From Solirubrobacteraceae bacterium (GTDB lineage: Bacteria; Actinomycetota; Thermoleophilia; Solirubrobacterales; Solirubrobacteraceae), in contig JANJTP010000002.1 of assembly GCA_024711025.1 (NCBI GenBank), positions 1 to 64,000 of the forward strand: a stretch of DNA of 64,000 bases, written 5' to 3'. Made by a program: the position numbers and the translations under genes. The notes beneath the pieces are model-generated. The model saw nothing but the letters and a program-made list of their open reading frames with translations. It was not told the DNA's origin and made no database searches. Shown in pieces: positions 60,992-64,000 of the stretch (position 1 is its first letter; each line of letters begins with the position of its first letter).

Positions 60992-61768
60992 GTGACGCTC
61001 GTCGTCGCCGACATCCTGAGCATCCATCCGTTCCGCGGGGACCTCGAGCCGGGACGCGATGCGGCGTTCCTCGTGCTGCTCGCGTTCCTCGTCTCGTTCG
61101 CCTTCATCCGGACGAGCGCCCGGCTGATGCGCATGCAGGTGAGCTGGTGGCCGGGGAGCGTGAAGACCAGCTCCGGCGTGCACCTGCATCACCTGGTCTG
61201 GGGTATCGCGCTGATGGCGCTCTGCGGCTTCCTCGCCTTCGCAGTGCCGCCGCAGGCGCCGTGGTTGCAGCTGCTGGCGATCGGGTTCGGGGTCGGCGCC
61301 GGGCTTACGTTCGACGAGTTCGCGCTGTGGGTCCACCTCGACGACGTCTACTGGGCCCAGGAGGGCCGCGTGTCGCTCGACGCCGTGGTCCTCGTCACGG
61401 TGTTCATGGCCCTCGTGGTCGTCGGCACGCGCCCGTTCGGGCTCGACGAGCCGGTGTCGATCGGGGGCACCGCGCTCGTCGCGGCGCAGGCCCTGGCGCT
61501 GGCCGTCGTCTCGCTCCTGAAGGGCCGGCTCGCGGTCGGCCTCATCGCGCTCTTCCTGCCGCTGTTCGGCCTGGTCGGAGCGCTGCGCCTGGCCCGTCCG
61601 GGATCGCCGTGGGCTCGCCGGCGCTACGTCGGGGCGCACGAGGAGCGCCTCGCGCGGGCAAGCGCCAGGTTCGGCCCGGGCTCACGCCACGAGAGGCGGC
61701 GCGAGCGGCTGCTGAACCTGATCGGCGGCGCGCCGACAGAGCCCCGTCCGCCGGCCGAAGGCGGCTGA
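60992..61768 (+). CDS. Conserved integral membrane protein
   Basis: A 258-residue protein with about seven hydrophobic segments and a basic C-terminus. HLHHLVWGIALMALCG and LTFDEFALWVHLDDVYW carry conserved His/Glu/Asp residues that could bind a metal or be catalytic in the membrane, but I recognise no named family. Start GTG by the leaderless box. Confidence 0.72.
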   Translation: MTLVVADILSIHPFRGDLEPGRDAAFLVLLAFLVSFAFIRTSARLMRMQVSWWPGSVKTSSGVHLHHLVWGIALMALCGFLAFAVPPQAPWLQLLAIGFGVGAGLTFDEFALWVHLDDVYWAQEGRVSLDAVVLVTVFMALVVVGTRPFGLDEPVSIGGTALVAAQALALAVVSLLKGRLAVGLIALFLPLFGLVGALRLARPGSPWARRRYVGAHEERLARASARFGPGSRHERRRERLLNLIGGAPTEPRPPAEGG

Positions 61769-61787
61769 CCGCCGCCGTCCCGACCCC

Positions 61788-61933
61788 TATCCTTGAAGGG
61801 TCGTCGCCGTCGTCCGACCGACGCCCAGAGGATCCGTCCGACGTTCCTGAGACAGTTCGCTGTTACCCCTTGAGGGCAGCGAAAGAGGCCGCAAACACCG
61901 GGTTTCGGCGACTGGCAGAGGAGAAAAGAGTCG
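61788..61933 (+). promoter_or_regulatory. Promoter and ~135-nt 5' leader of the ribonucleotide reductase gene
   Basis: TATCCT (61788-61793) would start a leader of about 135 nt before ATG 61934, which has AGGAG (61918-61922). This is the only core gene here with a long leader. A class II reductase is often under a cobalamin riboswitch, but I see no B12 box, and the space is short for one. Confidence 0.35.

Positions 61934-64000
<2,067 letters not shown>

Noticed and set aside
61788-61933. Cobalamin riboswitch before the class II ribonucleotide reductase
   Set aside because: No B12-box consensus could be found and the leader is shorter than the usual ~200 nt.

Overview
The window is very GC-rich DNA from an actinobacterium, most likely of the Solirubrobacterales/Thermoleophilia type. 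That placement is an inference. It rests on the composition, the frequent GTG starts and 4-bp stop/start overlaps, an F420-type luciferase-like enzyme, SHOCT and DUF6325 genes, and many starts that sit 6-9 nt behind a TAnnnT box with no Shine-Dalgarno sequence (leaderless transcription). No rRNA, CRISPR array or complete transposon was seen; one tRNA (Thr, anticodon CGT) is present.

Layout. Bases 1-9.5 kb hold general genes: the tail of a class V aminotransferase, a phosphoribosyltransferase-hydrolase fusion, an ABC-2 exporter pair, an acyl-CoA synthetase, two small membrane proteins and a sulfatase-like protein. From 9.87 to 40.8 kb runs a catabolic supercluster on the + strand, bracketed by GntR/FCD regulators: a double-headed one at the left end and a conventional one near the right end. 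Part one (11.7-20.8 kb) has a class II aldolase, a BisC-type molybdoenzyme, an EhuBCDA-like ABC importer, a RidA-like imine deaminase and a ThDP-dependent decarboxylase/lyase. Part two (21.1-40.8 kb) has HyuB/HyuA, an enolase-superfamily enzyme, an F420-type LLM oxidoreductase, a complete branched-chain-type (Liv) importer, an acyl-CoA ligase, a double-length family III CoA-transferase, a three-subunit molybdenum hydroxylase (CoxM/S/L type), the second GntR and a CoxG-like protein. Together they look like uptake, Mo-dependent hydroxylation, ring opening or hydrolysis, CoA activation and C-C cleavage of an unidentified, perhaps N-containing, compound.

From 40.9 to 48.3 kb are housekeeping and hypothetical genes (DUF3891, HdeD-like, a holin-like/phosphodiesterase fusion, a glutamine amidotransferase, a YbdK-like ligase, an MBL-fold protein, SHOCT, DUF6325). 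From 48.6 to 52.3 kb, on the side of tRNA-Thr that faces its 3' end, is a toxin-antitoxin island: hipBA with paired operators, remnants of a second nucleotidyltransferase/antitoxin pair, and abiEi with a frameshifted abiEii. From 52.9 to 64 kb are core genes: DEAD-box helicase, MarR plus a multidrug exporter, PHP phosphoesterase, uppP, holB, tmk, two membrane proteins, and the start of a class II ribonucleotide reductase interrupted by an intein that runs off the window.

The most unusual non-coding signal is a dispersed family of exactly 43-bp hairpin elements (four copies, both orientations). Their inner arms and loop are conserved, while the outer flanks differ in sequence but stay complementary.
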